This document shows, piece by piece, positions 9,119 to 18,601 of a DNA stretch of 51,385 bases. A model generated the notes under the pieces. The model was not told the DNA's origin. It did not search any database and saw nothing but the letters and a program-made list of their open reading frames with translations. Source of the stretch: Opitutia bacterium (GTDB lineage Bacteria; Verrucomicrobiota; Verrucomicrobiia; Opitutales; UBA2995); the NCBI GenBank assembly GCA_014529615.1, contig JAABVD010000001.1:1-51385 (forward strand), read 5' to 3'. The translations under genes were made by a program, and so were the position numbers. Numbering within the stretch: position 1 is the first letter of the stretch; every line of letters begins with the position of its first letter.

Positions 9119-9265
9119 ATATGCGGGATTAGCCCGCATATCTCACAAATCTTCTACTGCGCTCCAGAATACCGGCACTGGTGCGGACTTCGTTGGATTC
9201 GCGACTTTGCAGGGTGTCGACCCAGCTTCACCCGCTCATCGGCGCGAAACGATATGCGGGATTAG
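9119..9265. repeat. Dispersed repeat copy B with an end-to-end junction
   Basis: This copy starts TTAGCCCGCATATCTCACAA and shares the TTTGCAGGGTGTCGACCC core with the copies at 2204-2384 and 23501-23607. It is shortened at the right, losing the GTGAG part of the terminal repeat. The 14-mer ATATGCGGGATTAG occurs both just outside the left end (9119-9132) and at the right end (9252-9265), as if the right end of one element abutted the left end of another. ATATGCGGG/CCCGCATAT at 9119-9141 forms a 9-bp-stem hairpin seven bases after the pfkB stop and may help end that transcript. The right end also provides the TAA stop of the adjoining barrel gene. Confidence 0.65.
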
Positions 9266-10176
9266 AAGGCGTACTTCAAGTCCACGTTGAGGGCCCAGTA
9301 ATCCAAATTGCTGAAAGTGAGGGCGCTGTCAAATGGGGTTACGCCATCGGCCCGGACCGGCGCGTGACTTCTGACGAGTTTCCATACCGTATCCCCTTCA
9401 AGGTCATTGAAAGAAGCCCAGCGCCCTTTGATCCCGACCGATACCTTTTCCCCCAACGCGTAGTCGAGGCCGCCCAGGATTTGATAACCGAAGAGGAGGT
9501 CGGAGAAAGCCGAATCCAGAAGGCTTAACGTGCCCGCCGCGGCCGGGGGTTTGTCCGACGGGAAACCTTGATCAATCGTCTTTCGCAAAAAGCTGGCCCG
9601 GTAGTTCAGGTTGGTGCGGGACCATCCGATCCCCCCTCCCAGGTAGGGAGTCCACCGCGAGTCGTTCAAAAAGTCGTAGTAGGCGTTCAGAAAAAACTCA
9701 CGTGAATTGAAGTCCGAAATGCTCTCGGAAGGGGGTTCGAGCGCACTCACCTCGGAGGCTTTGCTCTGCAGCGCGGTATTTCCACCAGGCAATTTCCAGA
9801 GCGAAGTGGCCCCGCCCTGAGATCTGTTGAGATATTCCAATTCCACCCGAAATTCCTTCAGGGCATAACCAAAACTGACACCGCCCGAGAACCCCCCGCT
9901 CAGGTCGAACGAGTTGGTCGAGAGCGGTTGTGCCACCATGTCTGCGCATCCCGGTCCGGTGGGGTCTCCCCCCACCAACAGGTCACACGGCGTCGGATGA
10001 TTGACCGCCGCATTGACCGAACCCACGTCTGCGGCATTGGCAAACCCCAGCTCAAAACCGGCGTAGAATCCCTGGCGCCTCGTTTCGGCTGTTGCCACCC
10101 CCGCTGAAGCGAGTAGGGCGAGACCGAGCATGACATGTCCCGATTGAGAAAATGCCTTCAATCTCATCATAATCAT
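9262..10176 (-). CDS. Outer-membrane beta-barrel protein (OmpW/opacity-like porin fold), function unknown
   Basis: 304 residues with a signal peptide (hydrophobic GHVMLGLALLASAGVATA, cleavage after about residue 30) and then alternating aromatic or hydrophobic strands typical of a small barrel: GFYAGFELGFAN, FSGGVSFGYALKEFRVELEYL, FFLNAYYDF, YLGGGIGWSRTNLNY and a C-terminal VDLKYAF ending in Phe, the usual Bam recognition signal. Several ATGs cluster at the start (M-I-M-M); the first is listed, with AGGG just upstream. It is the last gene of the minus-strand block and its TAA stop lies in the end of repeat copy B. No ligand or enzymatic role can be read from it. Confidence 0.75.
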   Translation of the reverse strand: MIMMRLKAFSQSGHVMLGLALLASAGVATAETRRQGFYAGFELGFANAADVGSVNAAVNHPTPCDLLVGGDPTGPGCADMVAQPLSTNSFDLSGGFSGGVSFGYALKEFRVELEYLNRSQGGATSLWKLPGGNTALQSKASEVSALEPPSESISDFNSREFFLNAYYDFLNDSRWTPYLGGGIGWSRTNLNYRASFLRKTIDQGFPSDKPPAAAGTLSLLDSAFSDLLFGYQILGGLDYALGEKVSVGIKGRWASFNDLEGDTVWKLVRSHAPVRADGVTPFDSALTFSNLDYWALNVDLKYAF

Positions 10177-10191
10177 CCCTATTCTCTTCTT

Positions 10192-11448
10192 CTAGAAATT
10201 ATAAATAAGGTTCAGATCGATGAAACTGTCACGCCGTATCTCATAGGAAATGTCCGCTTGGTCGATATCGAGAAAAGCGATTGCCTCCATGTTCAGAGAC
10301 CACTGGTCGGAGAGGCGTCGGTTCAATTCGAAAGCCAGTACCCGTGAAGTACTGTCCGCGTCTCCCAGGATACTGGCGAGAATCTCGGTGCTCCGGACAT
10401 CGTTTAAGGCAAAGCGCGCCGCAACGAAGAGATCCTTCTGAAAGACATTGGTCGCATATTGGCCTCGCCCATCGGAATTCCATTCACCGAGCAGACTGAT
10501 ATCGACATTCGAGCCCAATGCGGAATAAAACGTGTATTCGCCGCCAATAACGGAAGCGGAATAATCCACTTTTCTGCCGAGACGGTCACGCGCATCGAGA
10601 CGCTGAATAGCCTCCAGCTTGAACAACCAGGAACCGGCCGTCAATTGGGTGTCCAGCCCAAACTGGCGGATCTGCTCGTAGTGCGGAGCCAAGGTCGGCG
10701 CGCCGAGGAAGTCCGTGCTCGGCAGCAGAAAAGGCTCACGGCTGGTCCCATCGAACGCGCTTATGCCAATATCGAAAGGCCCGAAAATGTGGCTGTATCG
10801 GGCGGCCAGGTCCAGGTGCCACTGCCCGGCGGCGCTCTCATAGGAGACCTGGTCATTGTCCACGACGAGCGGTAGGCGCAGGCGTCCGGTGCGGCCGGGA
10901 AAAGTGCGAGGCCGGTGATAGGGCAAGCCGAATATTTCCGCCATGCCCCAATTTCCGGACCAAGTGAGACGGGCCATGGGTTGCCCCAGCTTCAGCTCTT
11001 TGTAGGGGTGTTCGACAAGATCGATCTGGTTGACGATATTGACAAGATGGCGCGATTCGGCGACTCCCCAGAACGCCCGGTCGATGCCCAGGCGCAGTTC
11101 CCATTCATCGTTGCCGACATAGCCGAAGAGTAGAAGGTAGGCTTCTTTGAGGTCGGCGTGGGTGCGCCGCGTGTCCGCGCTATCGTAGCGAAAGAACGGC
11201 GCAAAAGTGAAGCTCCAACTCTCCATGCTATCAAGATAGAGCTCCGGTTCCATCACAAACCCGGTCGCATGCCCCCGCTGGTCGGGATGAGCAGCGCTTT
11301 CCGGATACCATTGACTTTCGATACTGAACCGTCCGGAAATCTGGCGGTTGAACTTGGGTTCTGCGGATAAAACGAAACCGGAAACCGTGGATAATATCCA
11401 GATGGTCCCGGATAGAACGCGGCAAAGAACGGAACGTCGTATCATCAA
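10192..11448 (-). CDS. Outer-membrane beta-barrel protein (DUF1302-like)
   Basis: 418 residues: a signal peptide (about 1-29), then a strand-rich barrel with many aromatic girdle residues (FTFAPFFRYDS, EWELRLGIDRAFWG, WHLDLAARYSHIFGPFDIG) and a terminal FIDLNLIYNF ending in Phe. The VxHPYKELKLGQPMARL region resembles proteins encoded beside RND/LolA-like pairs. Its ATG overlaps the stop of the upstream LolA-like gene (ATGA, 11445-11448), implying coupled translation. I infer that it is the outer-membrane end of a lipid or hydrophobic-compound transfer route; no substrate can be assigned. Confidence 0.72.
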   Translation of the reverse strand: MMIRRSVLCRVLSGTIWILSTVSGFVLSAEPKFNRQISGRFSIESQWYPESAAHPDQRGHATGFVMEPELYLDSMESWSFTFAPFFRYDSADTRRTHADLKEAYLLLFGYVGNDEWELRLGIDRAFWGVAESRHLVNIVNQIDLVEHPYKELKLGQPMARLTWSGNWGMAEIFGLPYHRPRTFPGRTGRLRLPLVVDNDQVSYESAAGQWHLDLAARYSHIFGPFDIGISAFDGTSREPFLLPSTDFLGAPTLAPHYEQIRQFGLDTQLTAGSWLFKLEAIQRLDARDRLGRKVDYSASVIGGEYTFYSALGSNVDISLLGEWNSDGRGQYATNVFQKDLFVAARFALNDVRSTEILASILGDADSTSRVLAFELNRRLSDQWSLNMEAIAFLDIDQADISYEIRRDSFIDLNLIYNF

Positions 11449-12257
11449 CGAACTCGCCTCAACCCGGTTTGGGTGAAATCCCGGTCATCGAGATCCGTAC
11501 GGAACTGAAAATCCGTCCAAGTCAGAACGGTGCTTTTCCCGGTCAGATGGTTTTCCATCGTCATCTCGGCAGCGCGCCAGAAACGTTCCAGGTACTGCTC
11601 ATAATTCCCCAGGGTGAGCGTCTTCAGATGGGAATCCTTGCGGTCGTAGTACTCCACTTTCCACGCGCGAAGTTCTTCCTTGTCGCGCCATACGACTTGT
11701 CGGCTATAGCCGGATTTCCGATCGACGGGAACGCGTTCGGAGACCGTGCAGATCAAATCGCCACAGGGCTCGTCGCGCAGGTAGCGGTAGGTAAACTTTT
11801 CCACGGCTTGGGGGGTGAGATCCTCATAGGCAAATTCACTACCCATGAAGGAGCCGGACCGATTTGACGAACTGATGCGCTTGACCCGCTTCAGAGCGGG
11901 TAGATAGAGCCATTGATCGTCCGCGCTTTCCCGATGTGCGTGAATGAGAAGGGCCGTTCCCCTGACATCGCGCGGCTCATCGAACACAAACAGGCTCTTG
12001 TTTCCATCCTCGGGGACTTCGAGAACCTTTATGCGGAGCTGGCGTCGGCTCTCCTGCCCGTGTTTGTTGCGCAGCACCATGTTTTGCCGGGCCGTAAAGT
12101 TGCCAAATCCCTCATCACGCCCGTGAGCATCCCGGGCGATTTTCAGTCCCGTTTCCTCGGGTGCAGGACTTGCAGAGAAGACAGGTTCCGCGCAGAGGCA
12201 GGTTAAAATGAACAGACAAAGGGTAAAAAACGGTAGCATGGATCGTGTGGAATTCAT
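11445..12257 (-). CDS. Outer membrane lipoprotein-sorting protein (LolA-like)
   Basis: 270 residues with a signal peptide (about 1-29) and a LolA/LolB-like half-barrel of the type found next to MMPL-family RND exporters. Recognisable segments are NMVLRNKHGQESRRQLRI, DQWLYLPALKRVKRISSSNR, SFMGSEFAYEDLTP and WKVEYYDRKDSHLKTLTLG. Family members carry a lipid or hydrophobic molecule across the periplasm; true LolA moves lipoproteins, but this subgroup is functionally uncharacterised. GGAG lies about 8 bp before the ATG. The 217 bp between it and the FAD oxidoreductase gene hold no convincing gene. The stop overlaps the next barrel gene by 4 bp. Confidence 0.82.
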   Translation of the reverse strand: MNSTRSMLPFFTLCLFILTCLCAEPVFSASPAPEETGLKIARDAHGRDEGFGNFTARQNMVLRNKHGQESRRQLRIKVLEVPEDGNKSLFVFDEPRDVRGTALLIHAHRESADDQWLYLPALKRVKRISSSNRSGSFMGSEFAYEDLTPQAVEKFTYRYLRDEPCGDLICTVSERVPVDRKSGYSRQVVWRDKEELRAWKVEYYDRKDSHLKTLTLGNYEQYLERFWRAAEMTMENHLTGKSTVLTWTDFQFRTDLDDRDFTQTGLRRVR

Positions 12258-12474
12258 GAATTTCTCCGGTCGATGGCTATCAGTTGGGAGGCGAGAACCA
12301 ACAGACCTCCCTGTGGACGGTGATTCACGCGCGTTCAGACCAGATTTTTCAATATTCGAGAAAACTCGTGGATCTCCTTCATCACCTTTAATCTAATTTC
12401 CTAGTCGGTCGCGTCAAATCGTTTTAACACCTCGTTGCTATCTATGCGTAACGAAGGATTCCCCCTGCCCCTGC

Positions 12475-13827
12475 CTATACGGGACGGGCCTCGAACAACT
12501 CCACAACCTCCTCGGCCGCATCGACACCACTGGCCAAGGCGCCGTTTACAGAGGGCACCCGCATGTAGTCGCCTGCCAGAAAAAGGTTCTTGAGGTCCCG
12601 GTTTAGTTGACGGCGCATCTCCACCACCTCTTTGAACATGCCGGGCAGTCCCATGCACACGGCTTCTTTCCAACGATACACACGAGTAAACAGCCCTTCT
12701 TCGTCGCCGGGGAGGTTGGAGCCGGGGGGAGGGTTTCGGCGCACATCGGCAAGAAGCTTGCGCTTGATTTCCTGGTCGTCCAACGGAAACAACTCCTCGG
12801 CACGGTCACGACCAACGAGCAAATCGAGAGTGCTCTTGCCCGGCGGCACGCAGGCGGGCAGGTTGATGGACCGGTCCAAAAGGAGCGGGGTGTCGTCCTC
12901 GGGATATAACGCTCCGTGCCAGCCGGGAGGGAGGGGCGGGGCGTCTAAGCCTATCACTACCCGACACCCGCGCGAATACCTGACCTTGCCCAGCACCCTA
13001 AGAACCTTATTCGGCAGGTCGGGAATGATATCAGGCGCCTTCGAGGCCGAGGTAGCGCATATGACGGCGTCCGCCTCTATGAGGCCATCATCGGTGAGCA
13101 CGCCCGTCACGGACCCATCCTGGATAACCACGCGCCTGACCGGCATTGAGGTGCGGATGTCTGCTCCACAGGCGTCAGCTAAGGCGTGGGACAGTTCCCC
13201 GGCTCCTTTTTCCGGTACGTATATCTGGTCGGCCTTCAAAAGCATCTCCGCAATATATGTCCGCATGTAGGCGGCACCCATTTGATCGACATCGCCCATG
13301 GTCATCTCCAGAAATCCTCGCAGAGTCGTCTTCAAGGACTCCGGCAGGCCTATTCTCTTCAGGTAGTCCCCGGCATTCTCCTCCCCGTCGAGCTCGATGA
13401 TCCGACTGTCGCTGGCGAAATTGAGATATTCTGATTCGGTCTTGACCGCCCTGGCCAGTTTCAGGAACCCGGCGGACAACAACCCTAACTTCCAAAGCGC
13501 TGGTAGATTCCGGATTAAAGCACCGAAGGACTTAATCGGAGTTGTCTTTATCCACTGCCCGTTGCGGTACCAGCCGAGGTTCATATCCGAGCGAATTAAT
13601 GGCAATCCCAACTCCTGGCATATACGAAAAGCCACATCGTAGGAGGAGCAGAAGAAGTCCGCCCCTTCATCTAGAAAAAAGCCATCCATCCTGTCTCCAC
13701 CCAGGCGTCCGCCTAATCTGTCGTTAGCTTCGAACAGGATGGCCTTGATCCCGCGCTTCCTGAGAGTCCAAGCAGCGCTCAGCCCGGCCGCTCCTCCCCC
13801 AATAATGATGGGTCTTTTTGTTTTCAT
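12475..13827 (-). CDS. FAD-dependent amine-oxidase-type oxidoreductase (protoporphyrinogen oxidase/desaturase-like)
   Basis: 450 residues. The N-terminal Rossmann fold has the dinucleotide motif IIIGGGAAGLSAAWTLRKRG, then LFEANDRLGGR (acidic residue plus the GG-doublet typical of amine oxidase/phytoene desaturase flavoproteins). The C-terminal FAD-binding segment is NLFLAGDYMRVPSVNGALAS. The ATG at 13825-13827 is preferred because AGGG sits about 8 bp upstream and the family N-terminus starts there; an in-frame ATG at 13867-13869 would add 14 residues. The family includes phytoene/squalene desaturases, hydroxysqualene dehydroxylase (HpnE) and protoporphyrinogen oxidases. Its place among isoprenoid genes favours a lipid substrate, but that is inference. 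Confidence 0.8.
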   Translation of the reverse strand: MKTKRPIIIGGGAAGLSAAWTLRKRGIKAILFEANDRLGGRLGGDRMDGFFLDEGADFFCSSYDVAFRICQELGLPLIRSDMNLGWYRNGQWIKTTPIKSFGALIRNLPALWKLGLLSAGFLKLARAVKTESEYLNFASDSRIIELDGEENAGDYLKRIGLPESLKTTLRGFLEMTMGDVDQMGAAYMRTYIAEMLLKADQIYVPEKGAGELSHALADACGADIRTSMPVRRVVIQDGSVTGVLTDDGLIEADAVICATSASKAPDIIPDLPNKVLRVLGKVRYSRGCRVVIGLDAPPLPPGWHGALYPEDDTPLLLDRSINLPACVPPGKSTLDLLVGRDRAEELFPLDDQEIKRKLLADVRRNPPPGSNLPGDEEGLFTRVYRWKEAVCMGLPGMFKEVVEMRRQLNRDLKNLFLAGDYMRVPSVNGALASGVDAAEEVVELFEARPV

Positions 13828-13879
13828 ATTGCTACCCTGCGATTGTAGAATTTTCGACTCATTTCTCACCGATGAGACA

Positions 13880-16177
13880 TCATGGGGCCTTTCGGTCGAT
13901 GGCGATCAATAGCATCGGAAGAAGCAGAAAATCGACGGCCAGCGCGAAAATGATGGTGATAGTGACCAAAAGACCGAGGGCCTGAGTGGGCTCGAATCCC
14001 GAGGCGGCGAACACCAGAAAGCCTACCGATAAAACCGCGGTCGTTGTCCACAAGGCATACCCCACGTTGCGAAAGGCGTAGCGCACGGCCTCGGATGCCG
14101 AGAGATTCTCCTCGCGCCGGGCCTTCAGATATTTGCTTAGAAAATGAATGGTGTCATCCACAATGATTCCGAAGGTGACGGCGAGCACCACCGAGGATGC
14201 CATGCCTATTTGGCCGACGAAATGGCCCCACAGGCCGAAGGTCATGAGGGCGGGGATGAAATTGGGCAGAAGGCTGAGGAGCCCGATGCGGAGGCTCTTG
14301 AAAATCCAGATCAGCATGAACGAAATGAGCGCCATGGCGATGATCGTGCCGCTCAACATGCTGTCAATATTTCGTAGCGAGACATGGGCCATGATGACGC
14401 TCAGCCCGGATGCTTCCTGAGCAAAATCGGGCAGATTGGCGTGGAGCCAATCTTGTGCCTGATTACTTAGTTTGCGCAGGTCCGAAGATGTCGCATCCTT
14501 GATCGTGGCAGTCATGCGGGAGGCGGATTTTGCGACATCCATGCGGTCATTGAGATCCGTGCCGAAGGGAAGAGAAAACTCATAAAGCAATAGGTACTGG
14601 GCCGCCAGATCCGGGTCCTCAGGCAGGCGATAAAAGGCCTGATCATCGCCGTGCATGTTTTTGTTCAGCCGTTTCATAATATCCGAAAACGCTTGGACAT
14701 GGGTTACTTCGGGTTGTTGTCGGTACCATTCGGCGAAGGCATCGACCTTGCGCAAATAATCGGGATCGGTGATGCCGCCCTCGCGTCCTGCACTCAGCGA
14801 ATATTCCAGTTTGTCCAAGCCCGTCAGATTTTTGGCGATGTAATCCGAATCGCGGCGGACTTGATAACGTTTGTCGAAAAATTTTGTCAGGTCATCTCCC
14901 AGTTCGATGCGGGGAATTCCGATGAGTAGGGCGCCTCACACCAGAGAGAGAAATACAAGCAGAAATGTGCGGCGGGCGATCACGAAGTCGGCCAAGAGGT
15001 CGAAGAAAGCGCTCCCCTTTGAGCGGACGCGAGGCGCGCGCGACGGCAGAATGGAGAGGATCGCCGGAAGAAGGGTCATAGAGTAGATGAAGGCGCACAG
15101 CACGCCGAGCGCCACGCAATTGCCCAGAACGCGAAAAGGCGGTGAGTCCGAGGTATTCAAGCTGAGGAAGCCTATCGCAGTTGTGACCGAGGTGATAAGT
15201 ACCGGATTGGCATTGATGAGAATCGATTCCGCAATTGCCGCATTTTTTTCCAGGCCTCGCCTTCTCCCTAGAAGAAAGCTGGTGACGATGTGGACAGAAT
15301 CGGCAATGGCTATCACCATGACGATGACGGGCACGCCGGCGTTGGTGGGGCTGAGCACCAAGCCGAACCAACCGGCGGCCCCCATGGTGCTGATGATGGC
15401 GGAGAGGAGAACGGCTACGATGGCCAGGGCGCCGAAGACCGAACGCAGTAAAATAATGGAGAGGCCCACGATGACGAGAAACACAATCGGCACCAGTATT
15501 TTGTTTTCGGCTTGCGGGGCATCGGCAAAAACCCGGTTGATGACCACAGATCCGGTCATGTAGTAATCGATATCCGGGTGACGGGCACGGGCCTGGGCGA
15601 GGACTGATTGGAGATAATCGGTAATTTCGAACACCGCGGCGCTCTGGTTTTCAGGCAGGAAGAAAGTAATGGCCAGGGCACCCATGCGGCCGTCACGGGA
15701 GACGAGGCGCCCGGCGATTTCCGTGGAATTCAGAGCGATTTTCCTGATTCGCACGAGGTCGGCGGCATTCAGGGCGCTCGTCTCATGGACGAGCGGTTCG
15801 ACGATCAAATCATCCCCCTCGGCCCGGCTGTGAGTATAGTTGGAGAGGGAGTCGACCCGGCTGGAGTACGGCGCCTTCCATGCGGCTTCGGTCAACTCTT
15901 CGAGCGCGCCGAGTGCCTCTTTGGTGAACACCGCACCCTCCCGCGGGGCGACGGCAATCAAAGCGTTATCAGAGGCGGAATAGGTATTCTCCAGGGCGTC
16001 GAAAGCGATGAGATGGGGATTGTCTTCGCTGAAAAGAATGCGGTAATCGTAGGCAGTGGTAATGAAGCGGAGGCCTGCTCCGGTAACCAGCATGATCAAC
16101 GTCGCCAGGGCAAGAACCAGCCACCTTCGGCGCAAGATGACATCTATGTAGCGATCCAATAGCACGGGTCTAAGCAT
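13880..16177 (-). pseudogene. RND/MMPL-family exporter interrupted by an in-frame TGA
   Basis: Read through, the gene is 766 codons of an MMPL-type RND transporter (HpnN-like group): a first membrane segment (about 17-37), a large periplasmic loop, a membrane bundle with VIVMVIAIADSVHIVTSFLL, then the duplicated second half with another loop and bundle (VVLAVTFGIIVDDTIHFLSKY), ending LLIAIDRKAP. Codon 414 (14936-14938) is TGA, inside the first membrane segment of the second half, with the same frame and family similarity continuing on both sides. TGA could be one base from TGG, CGA or GGA. Translated literally, it yields a 413-residue N-half (14936-16177) and a possible C-half from an ATG at 14818. 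It starts 3 bp after the MpaB-like gene. The cause may be a real nonsense mutation or a sequence error. Confidence 0.82.
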
Positions 16178-16180
16178 CGC

Positions 16181-17341
16181 TTACCAGTCACTAGATTTTG
16201 ACGCGCGGACATGGTCGGGCATCTTGTAGCTCACTCCAATATCATCGTAGACCGAAATTTGGAGAAGCTGAGAAAAATTTTGTGCTCTAATACCCTGCTG
16301 ATCCTTGATCAATCGAAGAAAGCGTTGTTTAATCCGGTAAAGAAAAAGCACACCTATGGTTGAAGTCTTTGGATACTGGAACTGATTGGCGAGTCGGTTT
16401 CCAAGAAGTCCGCGTGAAAGGCGATAGGCCAAAGTTATCACATTTTTCTTTTCAACCGGATCCGTTATATTCGCAATTCCGGGAATGGATCCGATCAATG
16501 CATTCGCCATGGCTGTCGAATCGGCGTCCGGCGGCGGCTCGCACATGGGGGCAATCCGGTATATTTTTTTTGCTTCCTCGCTGTCGGTGTAAAGGATGGA
16601 TTCAGGAATCCCCATGAGATGCCCGGCGTAGCGCCACACCGCAAGCACACTCTCTTTTTCCGTCTGATTGAACTTCGCGCCCAGCGCCATCGAATATTCC
16701 AGGAGGCGCTGGGAAAAGACGGAGATGGCAAAGCCCAGGTGCGCCGCGCTCAACGGCGTGCCCCACGCTTCGTGATTCCAGTCATCGGAATTCGCCAGCA
16801 GGTGCCTGATGCGTGCGTGAACGAAGCGCACGCGCGTGGAGAGCTTCCAGCCGTCGCCATTCCTATCCAAGCCCCTGGGGTAGAAGATTTCCAACAGTTG
16901 GCGGTTATTCTGCCGGAGACGCCTTTTTGTCGCCGCCACTCGCCCGGTAAGGTAGAAAGATTTGGCGATCAGGGTCGAAAAACCTTCTACCAGCACTCCC
17001 GTAACGAAAGCCACGAGCATAAGGTCGACATTGGCGTGAAAGGCGCGTATTCCCGGGCGAAAAGCTTCGCGGTCGAGCCAGGGAGGGTCCTCGAGATTGT
17101 TGAAAAAATCTCGCAGGGATTGCGGCGCAGTACGCAGAACCTCATCCTGCTGCTCTATTCCGGCCCCGATGAACCGATGAAGGTCATGGGGAGGCAAGGA
17201 TGCGAGTTCCTCCATCACTGGATCGAGTTCCGGATCCCCTATGACGGTGTGCCTGATATAGTTGTCGGCTGCTTCCCGGTCCTCGAGGCGGGCCTTTGCC
17301 TTTACGTAACCATCGATATAGGCCGACGGAGGAAATGTCAT
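16181..17341 (-). CDS. MpaB / rubber-oxygenase (Lcp, DUF2236) family protein
   Basis: 386 residues of the family that includes fungal MpaB, which cleaves a farnesyl side chain, and the haem-b latex-clearing protein Lcp, which cleaves polyisoprene. The key helix is TRVRFVHARIRHLLA, with the conserved His in the R-F-x-H-A-x-x-R context that binds haem in Lcp. WNHEAWGTPLSAAHLGFA and YSMALGAKFNQTEKE also match the family core, as does the DPPWLDREAF segment nearer the start. No signal peptide is seen, so it probably acts in the cytoplasm or on the inner membrane. The RND gene follows after 3 bp. With squalene synthase and ispH upstream, an isoprenoid chain is a plausible substrate (inference). 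Confidence 0.8.
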   Translation of the reverse strand: MTFPPSAYIDGYVKAKARLEDREAADNYIRHTVIGDPELDPVMEELASLPPHDLHRFIGAGIEQQDEVLRTAPQSLRDFFNNLEDPPWLDREAFRPGIRAFHANVDLMLVAFVTGVLVEGFSTLIAKSFYLTGRVAATKRRLRQNNRQLLEIFYPRGLDRNGDGWKLSTRVRFVHARIRHLLANSDDWNHEAWGTPLSAAHLGFAISVFSQRLLEYSMALGAKFNQTEKESVLAVWRYAGHLMGIPESILYTDSEEAKKIYRIAPMCEPPPDADSTAMANALIGSIPGIANITDPVEKKNVITLAYRLSRGLLGNRLANQFQYPKTSTIGVLFLYRIKQRFLRLIKDQQGIRAQNFSQLLQISVYDDIGVSYKMPDHVRASKSSDW

Positions 17342-17547
17342 TGTATTAGGGTTAGCGATCTTTGAAAAAGTTCACTACCGACCGCTAAATTGCAATTCTA
17401 TCCACGTACTACACAAGCAATTATACGACGGATCACCAGGACTACCCGTTAATTTCCTGCATTATGTGACAGGCTGTCGGCAGAAAACCCCGATCAGGTA
17501 ACGTTATTTGTGAGCCATATCCCCAAGAGAGTGGATTCGCGGGGAAA

Positions 17548-18516
17548 TCAGGCAGTTTCAGCCCCGATAGGCCTGGACTTCCCAGTGGCGGGGATAGCGT
17601 CCAAGGTGGCGGGCAGACCGAAGTGAACGTTTTCGACGATGCCTTCCATGGTGGAAATATCCAGTTCGGCGGACTCCCGCAGCTTCCCGATCAACTCCTG
17701 GACAAGTTCCTCGGGAGTCGAGGCCCCGGCGGAAATGCCGATGCTCTCAATCCCGACCAACCACTCGGGATTGATCTTGGAAGGATCATCGATCAGGTAG
17801 CTCGGTACCCCGCTGTCCTTTCCGACTTCGCACAAGCGATTAGAGTTCGAGCTGTTTTGTGCCCCTACCACCAGCATCAAGTCCACTTGGGCTGCGAGTG
17901 AACGCACCGCGGCCTGGCGGTTCTGGGTAGCGTAGCAGATGTCCTTGACGTCCGGTCCATGGATGAGGGGAAATCGCCGCCGCAGGGCTGAGATAACCTC
18001 GCGGGTATCGTCGACCGACAGAGTGGTCTGGGTGATGTAGGCGACTTTGTCGGGATCGTTTACCTTCAGCGCTTCCACGTCTTCCAAGTCGCTGACCAGG
18101 AAAACCTTTCCCGGGATCTGTCCCATGGTGCCTTCAACCTCGGGATGCCCCTTGTGCCCGATGAGGATGATATCGTGGCCCTTGGCAGCATAGCGCCTAC
18201 CTTCGTTGTGCACCTTGGAGACGAGAGGACAGGTGGCATCGATGGGTTGAAGTTGGCGTAGCGACGCGTCCTGCTCGACCTTTCTGGACACGCCATGAGC
18301 ACTGAATACGGTAATGGCTCCATCGGGAATTTGGTCGATCTGTTCCACGAACCGGGCGCCCTTCGCTTTCAGTTTTTCCACTACCCGGCGATTATGGACG
18401 ATCTCATGGCGCACGTATACCGGGGGCCCGTACTGATGCAGCGCCGTTTCGACGATCTCGATGGCGCGTTCGACGCCGGCACAAAATCCGCGTGGTTGAG
18501 CTAATATGACTCGCAT
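17548..18516 (-). CDS. ispH: 4-hydroxy-3-methylbut-2-enyl diphosphate reductase (IspH/LytB)
   Basis: 322 residues. It catalyses the last step of the MEP pathway, reducing HMBPP to IPP and DMAPP with a [4Fe-4S] cluster. The three cluster cysteines are present: C12 ([10 protein letters not shown]), C96 (IDATCPLVS) and C194 ([10 protein letters not shown]). So are the substrate-binding H41, H74 and H124 and the catalytic E126 (HKGHPEVEG), all at nearly the numbering of the E. coli enzyme. The gene supplies precursors for the squalene synthase-like gene 85 bp upstream on the same strand. The 206 bp after it, before the MpaB-like gene start at 17341, contain nothing recognisable. Confidence 0.96.
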   Translation of the reverse strand: MRVILAQPRGFCAGVERAIEIVETALHQYGPPVYVRHEIVHNRRVVEKLKAKGARFVEQIDQIPDGAITVFSAHGVSRKVEQDASLRQLQPIDATCPLVSKVHNEGRRYAAKGHDIILIGHKGHPEVEGTMGQIPGKVFLVSDLEDVEALKVNDPDKVAYITQTTLSVDDTREVISALRRRFPLIHGPDVKDICYATQNRQAAVRSLAAQVDLMLVVGAQNSSNSNRLCEVGKDSGVPSYLIDDPSKINPEWLVGIESIGISAGASTPEELVQELIGKLRESAELDISTMEGIVENVHFGLPATLDAIPATGKSRPIGAETA

Positions 18517-18601
18517 GGTGTTTCCTTCCGAATTTGTTCAATTGGAGCGATATTGTTGGCAATACAATCCAGCCAAACTTATACACTGGTAGCGTTTTCT
18601 G

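Noticed and set aside
12258-12474. Possible small gene before the LolA-like gene ending in L-I-A-I-D-R-R-N-S with ATGA overlap
   Set aside because: It is broken by an in-frame TGA and only the last few residues resemble the RND C-terminus; too short to support.
14936-14938. TGA recoded to an amino acid, or selenocysteine
   Set aside because: TGA ends many intact genes here (for example pfkB, nadC, accC). The site is in a membrane segment, and no SECIS-like hairpin was evident directly after it.
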